Part shown: positions 16,908 through 27,400 of the stretch, one piece after another
How positions within the stretch are numbered: position 1 is the stretch's first letter
Layout of the letters: each line of letters starts with the position of its first letter
Source: JBPYCR01 sp051846935
GTDB lineage: Bacteria > Bacillota > Bacilli > Bacillales > Amphibacillaceae
DNA length: 64,000 nucleotides
Assembly (NCBI RefSeq): GCF_051846935.1
Contig: NZ_JBPYCS010000012.1
Location: forward strand, 1 to 64,000
Direction: 5' to 3'
The notes under the pieces: generated by a model
The model's input: only the letters and a program-made list of their open reading frames with translations
The model's database searches: none
Told to the model about the DNA's origin: nothing
Made by a program: the position numbers and the translations under genes

Positions 16908-17333
16908 GTGGCTAAAAAAGTAATCAAATTAGTAAAACTGCAAATTCCTGCAGGTAAAGCCAACCCGGCGCCGCCAGTTGGACCAGCATTAGGTCAAGCG
17001 GGAATTAACATTATGGGATTTTGTAAAGAATTTAATGCACAAACACAAGATCAGGCTGGTTTAATTATTCCGGTTGAAATTACAGTGTTTGAAGATCGTT
17101 CATTTACATTTATTACGAAAACTCCACCGGCTGCTGTTTTGCTTAAAAAAGCAGCGGGTATTGATAAAGCTTCCGGTGAACCGAACAAAAACAAGGTTGC
17201 CGTAGTTAAGCGTGATAAAGTAAAAGAAATTGCTGAACTAAAAATGCAGGACCTTAACGCCGCTGATGTAGACGCAGCGATGCGCATGGTTGAAGGAACA
17301 GCGCGCAGTATGGGTATTACGATTGAAGACTAA
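16908..17333 (+). CDS. rplK: 50S ribosomal protein L11
   Basis: 141 aa. The N-terminal domain has the proline-rich IPAGKANPAPPVGPALGQAGINIM, where thiopeptides bind. The C-terminal domain binds the GTPase-associated 23S rRNA region and contains VKEIAELKMQDLNA. GTG 16908 is chosen because AAGGAGGT ends 7 nt before it; an upstream in-frame GTG lies inside that site. Confidence 0.98.
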   Translation: MAKKVIKLVKLQIPAGKANPAPPVGPALGQAGINIMGFCKEFNAQTQDQAGLIIPVEITVFEDRSFTFITKTPPAAVLLKKAAGIDKASGEPNKNKVAVVKRDKVKEIAELKMQDLNAADVDAAMRMVEGTARSMGITIED

Positions 17334-17348
17334 CTTTTAATGCTAAAG

Positions 17349-17372
17349 AGGTTGCGGAGGCGCAACCTTTTT
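17349..17372 (+). terminator. terminator-like hairpin between rplK and rplA
   Basis: AGGTTGCG (17349-17356) pairs with CGCAACCT (17361-17368), then TTTTT. It should lower or control read-through from rplK into rplA. Confidence 0.78.
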
Positions 17373-17448
17373 CATGAATATGTAGGCTGGCTTGCTTTAA
17401 AAAAAGTCGCTTGCATATGTTTGTAAAAGTACGTCTGTGCTTTTATAA

Positions 17449-17474
17449 GTGGGAGGTAGTACCGTTATTACCAC
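17449..17474 (+). promoter_or_regulatory. probable L1-binding autoregulatory site before rplA
   Basis: In the leader, GU pairs with AC at the base. A GGGA bulge lies on the 5' side, and GGUAGU (17455-17460) pairs with AUUACC (17467-17472). This purine-bulge hairpin resembles the L1 target in 23S rRNA and in L1 mRNAs. It ends 4 nt before the rplA ribosome binding site, placed to block translation. Identity is inferred from shape and position. Confidence 0.6.
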
Positions 17475-17492
17475 AATAAAGGAGGAAATAGA

Positions 17493-18188
17493 ATGGTTAA
17501 AAGAGGTAAAAAGTATCAAGAAGCGGTCAAGCAAATTGATCGTTCAAAAACTTATGATATAAAAGAAGCAGTTGCGTTATTGAAAGAGGTTGCTAAAGCG
17601 AATTTCGATGAAACTGTAGAAGTTGCTTATCGTCTTGGCGTTGATCCGAAAAAAGCAGACGAACAAATTCGTGGAGCGTTTGTATTACCACATGGTACAG
17701 GGAAAACACAACGCGTTCTTGTGTTTGCAAAAGGTGAAAAGCTAAAAGAGGCCGAAGCGGCTGGAGCGGACTACGTAGGCGACCAAGATTTAATTAATAA
17801 AATTAATCAAGGTTGGTTTGACTTCGACGTTATTGTTGCTACACCAGACATGATGGCTGAGGTTGGTAAACTTGGTAGAGTACTTGGACCAAAAGGATTA
17901 ATGCCAAACCCGAAAACAGGCACAGTAACTTTTGAAGTTGAAAAAGCAGTGAACGATATTAAAGCAGGTAAAGTAGAATACCGTGTTGATAAATCAGCGA
18001 ACTTGCACGTTCCTCTTGGTAAGTTATCCTTTGAGAACGATAAGTTAGAGGAAAACTTTAATGCGATGACAGAGACAATTGTCAAAGCGAAGCCACAAGC
18101 ATCTAAAGGGACTTATTTACGAAATGTAGTCATTACTTCAACGATGGGTCCTGGAATTAAAATTGATGTTTCCGGCTTTCGTAAATAA
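17493..18188 (+). CDS. rplA: 50S ribosomal protein L1
   Basis: 231 aa, full length. It has two-domain L1 architecture with GPKGLMPNPKTGTVT in the RNA-binding part and TSTMGPGIKID near the C-terminus. L1 forms the mobile stalk at the E site and represses its own mRNA. ATG preceded by AAGGAGG. A likely L1 site lies 19 nt upstream. Confidence 0.98.
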   Translation: MVKRGKKYQEAVKQIDRSKTYDIKEAVALLKEVAKANFDETVEVAYRLGVDPKKADEQIRGAFVLPHGTGKTQRVLVFAKGEKLKEAEAAGADYVGDQDLINKINQGWFDFDVIVATPDMMAEVGKLGRVLGPKGLMPNPKTGTVTFEVEKAVNDIKAGKVEYRVDKSANLHVPLGKLSFENDKLEENFNAMTETIVKAKPQASKGTYLRNVVITSTMGPGIKIDVSGFRK

Positions 18189-18249
18189 CAATCGGACTTG
18201 CTTCGAGTAAAGTAGCGTTTCTTTTGTGCATTCACTTGCAATTGCATGC

Positions 18250-18278
18250 TTGACTTATAACAAGATATCCGCTATACT
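18250..18278 (+). promoter_or_regulatory. sigma-A promoter of rplJ-rplL
   Basis: TTGACT (18250-18255), 17-bp spacer, TATACT (18273-18278). It starts the L10 leader transcript. Confidence 0.8.
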
Positions 18279-18289
18279 TTAGTGCGTCT

Positions 18290-18428
18290 TAATAAAAAAA
18301 TACGTTGTACCGTAGACAGTAGGTGCGAGTAATTCGCTTAATTTCCTGCCGAGGTGTTTAAAGCAAGTGATAAATCGTTGTGATGTTCATTTGTATAAAA
18401 GCCTCCATGTCTACGTGGAGGCTTTTTT
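18290..18428 (+). promoter_or_regulatory. L10 leader (r-protein autoregulatory RNA) with terminator
   Basis: The leader carries the features of the Firmicute L10(L12)4 binding element, including ACCGTAGACAGTAGGTGC near 18309 and CCTGCCGAGG near 18345. It is followed by a terminator hairpin, AAAAGCCTCCA (18397-18407) with TGGAGGCTTTT (18416-18426) plus T residues. Bound L10 complex is expected to favour termination. A reading frame through it from 18367 is not a gene. Confidence 0.88.
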
Positions 18429-18465
18429 GAATCGGTATGATGAGAGGAACTCAGGAGGTGGAAAA

Positions 18466-18963
18466 ATGGCTAATGTTGATCAAAAGAAACAAGTAGTAGA
18501 AGAAATTTCAACTCATTTTCGTGAAAGTCAGTCAACGGTATTCGTTGATTACCGTGGATTAAATGTTGCTGAAATTACGCAATTACGTAAAGAGCTGCGT
18601 GAAGCTAACATTGAATATAAAGTGTATAAAAACACGCTAGCACGACGCGCAGCTGCAGAAGTTGAGCTTGAAGGCTTGCAAGATACGCTTGTAGGACCAA
18701 CGGCTGTAGCGTTTAGTAAGGAAGATGTTGTAGCACCTGCTAAAATTATTGATAAGTTTGCTAAAGAGCACGAAGCATTGGAAATTAAAGGCGGCGTAAT
18801 TGAAGGAAAGGTTGCAACTGTTGACCAAATTCAAGAGCTAGCGAAACTTCCAGATTACAACGGTCTTGTATCTATGTTGTTAAGCGTGCTTCAAGCGCCA
18901 GTGCGTAATCTTGCATATGCTACAAAAGCAATTGCAGAACAAAAAGAAGAGCAAGAAGCGTAA
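18466..18963 (+). CDS. rplJ: 50S ribosomal protein L10
   Basis: 165 aa (B. subtilis 166). The N-terminal RNA-binding domain contains STVFVDYRGL and YKVYKNTLARRA; the C-terminal helix carries the L12-binding segment. ATG 18466 is chosen because AGGAGGTG lies 6 nt before it and the sequence begins in the family-typical way (MANVDQKKQVVEEIS). It is downstream of its own leader and upstream of rplL. Confidence 0.97.
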   Translation: MANVDQKKQVVEEISTHFRESQSTVFVDYRGLNVAEITQLRKELREANIEYKVYKNTLARRAAAEVELEGLQDTLVGPTAVAFSKEDVVAPAKIIDKFAKEHEALEIKGGVIEGKVATVDQIQELAKLPDYNGLVSMLLSVLQAPVRNLAYATKAIAEQKEEQEA

Positions 18964-19024
18964 GTTTCATCGGATTATAATGATTCGGAATATAAATTAA
19001 AACAATTATTAGGAGGAAGAACAG

Positions 19025-19390
19025 ATGACTAAAGAACAAATTATTGAAGCAGTTAAAGAAATGTCTGTTTTAGAATTAAACGATCTTGTTAAAGCAATCG
19101 AAGAAGAGTTTGGTGTAACAGCTGCAGCTCCAGTAGCAGTAGCAGGCGCAGCAGGTGGCGGTGAAGCTGCTGAAGAGCAGTCTGAATTTGATGTTGTACT
19201 AACGGATGCAGGCGCATCTAAAATTAAAGTTGTTAAAGCAGTTCGCGAAATTACAGGTCTTGGCCTAAAAGATGCGAAAGAATTAACAGACTCTGCTCCA
19301 AAAGCAGTTAAAGAAGGCGTGTCTAAGGAAGAAGCTGAAGAAGTTAAAACAAAACTTGAAGAAGCGGGCGCATCTGTAGAAGTAAAATAA
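19025..19390 (+). CDS. rplL: 50S ribosomal protein L7/L12
   Basis: 121 aa. It has an N-terminal dimerisation domain, an alanine-rich hinge (~36-52, AAAPVAVAGAAGGG), and the C-terminal factor-binding domain with KIKVVKAVREITGLGLKDAKELTDSAPK. L12 dimers sit on L10 and recruit EF-Tu, EF-G and IF2. AGGAGGAAG precedes the ATG. Confidence 0.98.
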   Translation: MTKEQIIEAVKEMSVLELNDLVKAIEEEFGVTAAAPVAVAGAAGGGEAAEEQSEFDVVLTDAGASKIKVVKAVREITGLGLKDAKELTDSAPKAVKEGVSKEEAEEVKTKLEEAGASVEVK

Positions 19391-19399
19391 TGATATTTA

Positions 19400-19427
19400 A
19401 AAGCTCGTCAATGATTTGACGAGCTTT
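19400..19427 (+). terminator. intrinsic terminator after rplL
   Basis: AAAGCTCGTCAA (19400-19411) pairs with TTGACGAGCTTT (19416-19427). The T-tract is short (TTTATATAT), so partial read-through is possible. Confidence 0.8.
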
Positions 19428-19619
19428 ATATATCCATTTTATCCTCGCAACATACTTGTAAAGTCATGTTTTATTGAACACTCCAAAGTACGCTAGCGGA
19501 AAACAGCTGGCATTTTATTTAATTGTCCCGTACTAATACGCTGATGGTTTAACCATTTTTGTCATCAAGAACTGTAAAAAACGGCGTAATTGTAAAAAGC
19601 TTATAAGAGGTGCTGCAGC

Positions 19620-20240
19620 ATGTCGGAGCATTATTATTCCAAAAGCCCAAAATCAAAGCGTTCCCCTAAAACGTGGACGTATCATCTAAAGGGAAACGAT
19701 TATACGTTTACGAGCGATGTCGGTGTTTTTTCCAAAGATGAAGTAGATTTTGGATCACGCTTATTAATTGAACAATTCCAATTGCCGCCAGTCGAAGGAG
19801 CGCTACTGGATATGGGATGTGGATATGGACCGATCGGAATAGCCCTTGCTGCACAATTTAAAGATCGCGAAATTGTAATGGCAGACGTTAACGAACGAGC
19901 GCTTCAGCTTGCAAAGGAAAATGCCAAGCTAAATGACGTGACAAATGTGTCGTTTGCAAACAGTGATGGGTTCTCGACAATATCGACTCCCGAATTTGCG
20001 GCTATTGTAACGAATCCGCCAATTCGGGCAGGTAAGAAAGTGATTTATAAAATGTTTGAAGAGAGTAAACGGTTTTTATGTAACCAAGGTGAGCTCTGGA
20101 TTGTAATACAAAAAAAGCAAGGTGCACCATCTGCGAAGGAAAAATTAGAGGGTGTTTTTGGGAATGTGGAGCTAGTAGGACGCAGCAAAGGCTATTACAT
20201 ATTAAAGTCCGTAATGGTTGACCAGTCCAATTCGATATGA
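19620..20240 (+). CDS. class I SAM-dependent methyltransferase, RsmC-like (YbxB)
   Basis: 206 aa, a single methyltransferase domain. SAM-binding motif I is LLDMGCGYGPIGIAL (~61-75), motif II is MADVNERAL, and the catalytic TNPPIRAGK matches the NPP(F/Y/I) motif of N-directed rRNA methyltransferases. It is like the C-terminal half of E. coli RsmC (16S m2G1207) and like B. subtilis YbxB, which sits at this locus. The exact target is inferred. Start ATG follows AAGAGGTG. Confidence 0.9.
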   Translation: MSEHYYSKSPKSKRSPKTWTYHLKGNDYTFTSDVGVFSKDEVDFGSRLLIEQFQLPPVEGALLDMGCGYGPIGIALAAQFKDREIVMADVNERALQLAKENAKLNDVTNVSFANSDGFSTISTPEFAAIVTNPPIRAGKKVIYKMFEESKRFLCNQGELWIVIQKKQGAPSAKEKLEGVFGNVELVGRSKGYYILKSVMVDQSNSI

Positions 20241-20317
20241 TACTATAGTTTAATGCTACAATGGAGTTATTTTGCCCCAAACGAAGTGAGGGGGCTGCAC
20301 GTATAAATTGGTATAAA

Positions 20318-20372
20318 CTGGAGAGAATAATTAAAATGTAAGGCATACTACGTTCATTCTCTGCAGCTTTTT
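20318..20372 (+). terminator. candidate terminator upstream of rpoB
   Basis: CTGGAGAGAAT (20318-20328) pairs with ATTCTCTGCAG (20356-20366) with one mismatch, then CTTTTT. The ~27-nt loop is large. Confidence 0.5.
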
Positions 20373-20757
20373 CATACCAAAATTTCACATTTTTATTTAA
20401 GGTTTTATTGGTGGACTCACATGGATTGGGGACTTCATTTTATATATTTACTAAATTATATAGCTAACATATGCATTTAGCAATAATAAAAATAGTTATT
20501 ATTGTGCGCGTAATGGACGAATGGTGCATTTACGACGCGCAGGCGGCTTGTGTTTAGTTAACAACCGTTTTCTTGTCTGCTAAAAAAATAATAACCTAAA
20601 TTATGAAATAGCACAAGGGATTAAAAGCAAGATTGTTAATTTGATTAGTGGAACATTTGTTATTAATAATCGGAAAGCATGAGGGGTATGAGCCCGCCGG
20701 CTTTCTGACTTATATATATTTTCATTTGAAAAATGTTTGATTTGAGGGGTGAAGCAG
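20373..20757. other. rpoB leader region, no gene
   Basis: About 385 bp, very AT-rich, ending at the rpoB start. A weak promoter candidate is TTGATT (20641-20646) with TAATAA (20665-20670, 18-bp spacer). I see no coding frame and no recognised riboswitch. Confidence 0.5.
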
Positions 20758-23700
20758 TTGACAGGTCAGCTAGTTCAGTATGGGCGTTACCGCAAACGGA
20801 GAAGTTATGCACGAATAAGTGAAGTTTTGGAATTGCCAAATCTTATCGAGATCCAAACGGCTTCCTATGAGTGGTTTTTGGAGGAAGGATTAAAGGAAAT
20901 GTTTGAGGACATTTCGCCTATTGAAGATTTTACAGGGAATTTGTCGTTGGAATTTATCGATTACAGCTTGGGGGATTATAAGTATCCGATTGAGGAATCT
21001 AAGGAAAGAGATGTTACTTATAACGCACCACTTCGTGTAAAGGTACGTCTAATTAACAATCAAACAGGTGAAGTAAAAGAGCAAGAAGTATTTATGGGCG
21101 ATTTCCCGCTCATGACAGATACGGGAACATTTATTATTAACGGAGCGGAACGTGTAATTGTATCTCAGCTCGTTCGATCGCCGAGTGTTTATTATAATGA
21201 AAAAATAGATAAAAACGGAAAAAGAGGCATGACAGCGACTGTAATTCCAAATCGAGGCGCATGGCTAGAGTTAGAGACGGATGCACGTGATGTCGTATAT
21301 GTTCGGATTGACCGTACAAGAAAGCTTCCGATTACTGTTTTACTTCGTGCGCTCGGCTTAGGAACCGATCAGGAGATGATCGATTTAATCGGCGATAACG
21401 AATATTTAAAGAATACGCTTGAAAAAGATAACACGGAAACAACGGAAAAGGCTTTGCTTGAAATTTATGAGCGTTTACGTCCTGGCGAGCCACCGACAGT
21501 TGAAAATGCAAAAAGCTTACTCGTATCTCGTTTTTTTGATCCGAAGCGGTACGATCTTGCACATGTCGGTCGTTACAAGATGAATAAAAAGCTGCACATT
21601 AAAAATCGACTCTTTAATCAAGTGCTAGCTGAAACAATTGTTGATAAAGAGACTGGTGAAGTGCTGGCAGAAAAAGGCGATAAGATCGAGCGTAAACTAT
21701 TAAACAAATTAATTCCTTATTTAGATAACGAAGATGAAAAGCTTGGTGAAAAGACGATTGATCTTCGAGATGGCGTGCTTGACGAGGAGGTTCCTGTTCA
21801 GTCTATTAAAATTATGGACCCTACTGATCCAGAAGGTGAAAGGGAATTAACTGTTGTAGGCAACGCAAATGTAGACGAGGATGTTAAACATATTACTCCT
21901 GCAGACATTTTGGCGTCTATTAGCTACTTCTTTAATTTGCTGCATCGAGTTGGAGATACAGATGATATCGATCACTTAGGAAATCGTCGATTGCGCTCTG
22001 TCGGGGAATTATTACAAAACCAATTCCGTATAGGGTTATCCCGGATGGAACGTGTCGTTCGCGAGAGAATGTCCATTCAAGACACGTCTAGTATTACGCC
22101 ACAGCAATTAATTAATATTCGACCTGTCATTGCTTCGATTAAAGAGTTTTTCGGAAGCTCGCAGCTGTCTCAATTTATGGACCAAACGAATCCACTCGCA
22201 GAGCTAACGCATAAGCGTCGTCTATCTGCATTAGGACCGGGTGGATTAACGAGAGAGCGAGCTGGAATGGAAGTGCGAGATGTTCACTATTCCCACTACG
22301 GGCGTATGTGTCCGATCGAAACACCGGAAGGGCCAAACATTGGTTTGATTAACTCGCTGTCGAGCTTTGCAAAGGTAAATAAATTTGGCTTTATTGAAAC
22401 ACCATATCGTAGAGTCGATCCAGAAACGGGTAGAGTGACCGCAGATATCGATTACTTAACAGCTGATGAAGAAGATAATTATGTTGTTGCACAGGCGAAT
22501 GCTCGCTTGGACGAAGAAGGTAATTTTATAGATGAAGAAGTTATCGCGCGCTTCCGAGGAGAGAACACAATTGTTCCACGCGAACAGCTTGATTATATGG
22601 ATGTATCACCAAAGCAAGTCGTATCTGCTGCAACAGCGTGTATACCTTTCTTGGAAAATGACGACTCCAACCGTGCGTTAATGGGAGCAAACATGCAACG
22701 ACAAGCGGTTCCGTTATTACAGCCGGAAGCTCCAATTGTTGGAACAGGTATGGAGTATGTTTCTGGTAAGGATTCCGGAGCAGCAATAATTTGTCGAAAT
22801 AGCGGTATTGTTGAGCGTGTTGAAGCAAAAGAAATTCATATTCGTCGAATTTCTGAAGTGGATGGCAAAGAAGTACGTGGCGATGTCGATCGTTATCGTT
22901 TAAGTAAATACATTCGTTCCAACCAAGGAACTTGTTACAATCAACGGCCGATTGTGCGGCTCGGCGACCGTGTTACTAAAGGTGAAGTACTTGCAGATGG
23001 TCCTTCGATGCAGGATGGTGAGTTAGCATTAGGTCGTAACGTACTCGTCGCATTTATGACATGGGAAGGCTACAACTATGAAGATGCGATAATTATGAGT
23101 GAAAATCTCGTTAAAGATGACGTGTATACTTCGATTCACATTGAAGAGTACGAATCAGAAGCGAGAGATACGAAGCTCGGACCGGAAGAAATAACAAGAG
23201 ATATACCGAACGTTGGAGAAGACGCCTTAAAGAACTTGAATGAAGATGGAATTATCCGTGTCGGTGCAGAAGTTTCTGACGGCGATATCTTAGTAGGGAA
23301 AGTAACGCCGAAAGGGGTAACAGAGCTATCTGCAGAAGAGCGGCTGTTACATGCGATTTTCGGTGAAAAGGCTCGAGAGGTTCGAGATACTTCTTTACGT
23401 GTACCGCATGGTGCTGGCGGAATTGTACTCGACGTTAAAATATTTAACCGTGTAGATGGCGACGAATTAAAGCCAGGCGTTAACCAGCTTGTCCGCGTTT
23501 ATATTGTCCAAAAACGAAAAATATCTGAAGGGGACAAAATGGCTGGTCGACACGGGAACAAAGGGGTAATTTCAAAGTTACTACCAGAAGAAGACATGCC
23601 GTTTCTTCCAGATGGAACACCAGTAGATATTATGTTGAACCCACTTGGCGTACCGTCACGAATGAATATCGGACAAGTGTTTGAGCTTCATTTAGGGATG

Positions 23701-24294
23701 GCAGCAAAACAGCTCGGCATCCACGTTGCATCTCCAGTATTTGATGGTGCAAACGAGGAGGATGTATGGAGCACATTGGAAGAGGCAGGCATGCCAAGAG
23801 ACGCTAAAACGGTCCTATATGACGGTAGAACAGGTGAAGCTTTTGATAACCGTGTCGCTGTTGGAGTATCTTATATGATCAAGCTTTCTCACATGGTTGA
23901 TGATAAGCTACACGCTCGCTCTACTGGACCATACTCGCTAGTTACACAACAGCCATTAGGCGGAAAAGCGCAGTTTGGTGGACAGCGATTTGGTGAAATG
24001 GAAGTTTGGGCACTGGAAGCTTATGGGGCAGCATATACACTGCAAGAAATTCTTACTGTTAAATCCGATGATATTGTTGGACGGGTGAAAACGTATGAAT
24101 CTGTAGTGAAGGGCGACAATGTTCCAGAGCCTGGTGTACCTGAATCATTCAAGGTTCTTATTAAAGAGCTTCAAAGCTTAGGTATGGACGTTAAAATGCT
24201 TTCCAGTGATGAAAAAGAGATTGACCTGCGTGAACTAGAGGACGATGAGACACAGACGGCAAGCAAATTAAATCTCGAAATCAAACAAGACTAA
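20758..24294 (+). CDS. rpoB: DNA-directed RNA polymerase subunit beta
   Basis: 1178 aa. The sequence follows B. subtilis RpoB throughout, from TGQLVQYGRYRKRRSYARISE to the C-terminal SLGMDVKML. The rifampicin pocket (about residues 465-495, FGSSQLSQFMDQTNPLAEL and THKRRLSALGPGGL) is wild type, with no known resistance substitution. TTG 20758 follows GAGGGG by 8 nt and matches the B. subtilis start; a GTG 9 nt earlier lies inside that site. Forms the catalytic core with RpoC. Confidence 0.98.
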   Translation: MTGQLVQYGRYRKRRSYARISEVLELPNLIEIQTASYEWFLEEGLKEMFEDISPIEDFTGNLSLEFIDYSLGDYKYPIEESKERDVTYNAPLRVKVRLINNQTGEVKEQEVFMGDFPLMTDTGTFIINGAERVIVSQLVRSPSVYYNEKIDKNGKRGMTATVIPNRGAWLELETDARDVVYVRIDRTRKLPITVLLRALGLGTDQEMIDLIGDNEYLKNTLEKDNTETTEKALLEIYERLRPGEPPTVENAKSLLVSRFFDPKRYDLAHVGRYKMNKKLHIKNRLFNQVLAETIVDKETGEVLAEKGDKIERKLLNKLIPYLDNEDEKLGEKTIDLRDGVLDEEVPVQSIKIMDPTDPEGERELTVVGNANVDEDVKHITPADILASISYFFNLLHRVGDTDDIDHLGNRRLRSVGELLQNQFRIGLSRMERVVRERMSIQDTSSITPQQLINIRPVIASIKEFFGSSQLSQFMDQTNPLAELTHKRRLSALGPGGLTRERAGMEVRDVHYSHYGRMCPIETPEGPNIGLINSLSSFAKVNKFGFIETPYRRVDPETGRVTADIDYLTADEEDNYVVAQANARLDEEGNFIDEEVIARFRGENTIVPREQLDYMDVSPKQVVSAATACIPFLENDDSNRALMGANMQRQAVPLLQPEAPIVGTGMEYVSGKDSGAAIICRNSGIVERVEAKEIHIRRISEVDGKEVRGDVDRYRLSKYIRSNQGTCYNQRPIVRLGDRVTKGEVLADGPSMQDGELALGRNVLVAFMTWEGYNYEDAIIMSENLVKDDVYTSIHIEEYESEARDTKLGPEEITRDIPNVGEDALKNLNEDGIIRVGAEVSDGDILVGKVTPKGVTELSAEERLLHAIFGEKAREVRDTSLRVPHGAGGIVLDVKIFNRVDGDELKPGVNQLVRVYIVQKRKISEGDKMAGRHGNKGVISKLLPEEDMPFLPDGTPVDIMLNPLGVPSRMNIGQVFELHLGMAAKQLGIHVASPVFDGANEEDVWSTLEEAGMPRDAKTVLYDGRTGEAFDNRVAVGVSYMIKLSHMVDDKLHARSTGPYSLVTQQPLGGKAQFGGQRFGEMEVWALEAYGAAYTLQEILTVKSDDIVGRVKTYESVVKGDNVPEPGVPESFKVLIKELQSLGMDVKMLSSDEKEIDLRELEDDETQTASKLNLEIKQD

Positions 24295-24425
24295 AAAGGA
24301 TCGGAGTGTTGGCTTAAATTTTAAAGTCAACCTCCCTAACCTTTTGTTTCTGATATGCTTGGCATGAAGCCGAGATTTCTAATAGAGCTTTGGTTAAATC
24401 GGACATTAAATGGGAGGTAGGCCCC

Positions 24426-27400
24426 TTGCTAGATGTAAATAACTTTGAATTTATGAAAATTGGTTTAGCTTCATCGGAAAAGATACGGTCCTGGTCTTAT
24501 GGTGAAGTTAAAAAGCCAGAGACAATCAACTACCGCACCTTAAAGCCGGAAAAAGATGGCTTATTCTGTGAGCGGATATTTGGCCCTCAGAAAGACTGGG
24601 AATGTCATTGCGGGAAGTATAAGCGTGTACGTTATAAAGGCGTTGTTTGTGATCGTTGTGGAGTCGAGGTAACGAAATCCAAAGTGCGCCGCGAACGTAT
24701 GGCACACATTGAACTTGCAGCTCCTGTTTCGCATATTTGGTACTTTAAAGGTATTCCAAGCAGAATGGGACTCGTACTAGATATGTCGCCACGAGCGCTT
24801 GAGGAAGTGCTGTACTTTGCAGCTTATGTTGTTACCGATCCAGGAAACACACCGTTGGAAAAAAAGCAATTACTCTCTGAAAAAGAGTATCGTACGTATT
24901 ATGAAAAATATGGCAATGTATTTAAGGCAGAAATGGGTGCCGAAGCCGTCCGTAAATTATTGCAAGATATCGACTTGGAAAAAGAAGTTGCTGCTTTAAA
25001 AGAAGAACTTAAAACAGTGCAAGGACAGCGACGAACACGTGCAATTCGACGCTTGGAAGTGATGGAGGCATTCCGGCATTCCGGAAACGATACGTCTTGG
25101 ATGATTTTAGACGTATTGCCAGTTATACCACCGGAAATTAGACCAATGGTCCAGCTTGATGGAGGGCGTTTCGCAACATCCGATTTAAATGACCTGTATC
25201 GCCGGGTAATTAACCGGAACAATCGTTTGAAGCGACTGCTCGATCTAGGTGCACCAAGCATTATCGTTCAAAACGAGAAAAGAATGCTACAGGAAGCAGT
25301 CGATGCATTAATTGACAATGGCCGACGTGGTCGTCCGGTAACAGGACCAGGAAATCGTCCGTTAAAATCGTTGTCCCATATGTTGAAAGGGAAGCAAGGA
25401 CGATTCCGTCAGAACTTGCTCGGAAAGCGTGTAGATTATTCCGGTCGTTCCGTTATTATCGTAGGACCGAGCTTGAAAATGTACCAATGCGGCTTGCCAA
25501 AAGAAATGGCGTTAGAGCTATTTAAGCCATTTATTATGAAAGAGCTTGTTGGTCAAGGTATAGCTCATAACATAAAATCTGCTAAGCGAAAAATAGAACG
25601 TGTGCATCCAGAAGTATGGGATGTACTTGAAGAAGTAATTAAAGAGCACCCTGTATTATTAAACCGTGCTCCTACGCTACACAGACTTGGTATTCAAGCG
25701 TTTGAACCGACACTTGTCGAAGGGCGGGCAATTCGTCTTCACCCACTCGTTTGTACAGCTTATAATGCGGACTTTGACGGGGACCAGATGGCTGTTCACG
25801 TACCATTATCTGCAGAAGCTCAAGCAGAAGCACGTATTTTAATGCTCGCTGCGCAAAATATTTTAAACCCAAAAGATGGGAAACCAGTTGTTACGCCTTC
25901 ACAGGACATGGTACTGGGGAATTATTACTTGACGATGGAGCGTAAAGGAGCAATTGGAGAAGGGAAAGTATTCAGCGATGTAAATGAAGCGTTAATTGCT
26001 TATCAAAATGGATATGTACATTTACACAGCAGAATCGCCCTCCATGCGGGCAGCTTAAATAATAAAACTTTTACAGATAAACAGCATAACCAGTTGATTT
26101 TGACTACAGTTGGTAAAATAATATTTAATGAAATATTGCCAGATTCTTTTCCATATATTAATGAGCCGACGAAGGCCAACTTGGAAATTGAGACGCCTGA
26201 AAAGTATTTTGTAGAAAAAGGTGTCAATATTAGAGAAGAAATTGCAAACCGAGAGCTAGTAGGCCCGTTTAAGAAGGGCATTTTAGGCGATATAATCGCT
26301 GAAGTGTTTAAGCGGTATAAGATTAGTGAAACGTCAAAAATGCTTGATCGAATGAAAGACCTAGGCTTCCATTACTCAACTCGTGCTGGAATGACTGTAG
26401 GCGTCTCCGATATCGTAGTTTTGAAGGAGAAAGGCCAGCTGCTTGAGGAAGCACAGATTAAAGTAGATAATGTGCTTAAGCAATTCCGTCGCGGTTTAAT
26501 AACGGAAGAAGAGCGATATGACCGTGTCATTTCAATCTGGTCGGAAGTAAAAGATATTATTCAAGATAAATTAATGGGTTCATTAAGCAACGAGAATCCG
26601 ATCTTTATGATGAGTGATTCCGGCGCACGTGGTAATGCTTCTAACTTTACACAGCTTGCTGGTATGCGTGGATTAATGGCTAACCCGGCTGGAAGAATTA
26701 TTGAACTTCCTATTAAGTCAAGCTTCCGTGAAGGATTGACGGTACTTGAGTACTTTATATCTACCCACGGTGCACGTAAAGGACTTGCCGATACAGCGCT
26801 GAAAACAGCCGACTCTGGTTATTTAACTCGTCGACTTGTTGATGTTGCCCAAGATGTAATTGTACGAGAAGCGGACTGTGGAACAGATCGCGGACTTACT
26901 GTTACGTCATTAAGTGTAGGATCTGAATTAATTGAACCACTTATTGACCGTCTCATTGGTCGAACGTTATTCGAAACAGTGACACATCCGGAAACAAATG
27001 AAGTGATTGTTGAAAGAGACACAGTCATAACGGAAGATCAAGGAAAACAGATTGTAGATGCGGGTATTGAAGAGGTAACAATTCGTTCCGTATTCACGTG
27101 TAATACAAAACATGGCGTATGTAAAAAATGTTATGGCCGCAACCTTGCAACAGGAGATGAGGTTGAAGTTGGTGAAGCGGTTGGTATTATTGCTGCACAG
27201 TCCATCGGTGAGCCTGGTACACAGCTGACGATGCGTACATTCCACACAGGTGGAGTTGCTGGTGATGATATTACACAAGGTTTGCCGCGTATCCAAGAGC
27301 TATTTGAAGCTAGAAATCCAAAAGGGCAAGCGGTAATAAGCGAAGTCCATGGTACCGTCGATGAAATTAAAGAAGTAAAGGATAAGCACGAGATCGTTGT

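Noticed and set aside
18367..18465. N-terminal extension of rplJ
   Set aside because: The extension translates the L10 leader and terminator; the true start has its own AGGAGGTG.
22151..22245. Possible rifampicin-resistance changes in rpoB
   Set aside because: The pocket residues read as wild type on comparison from memory with B. subtilis.
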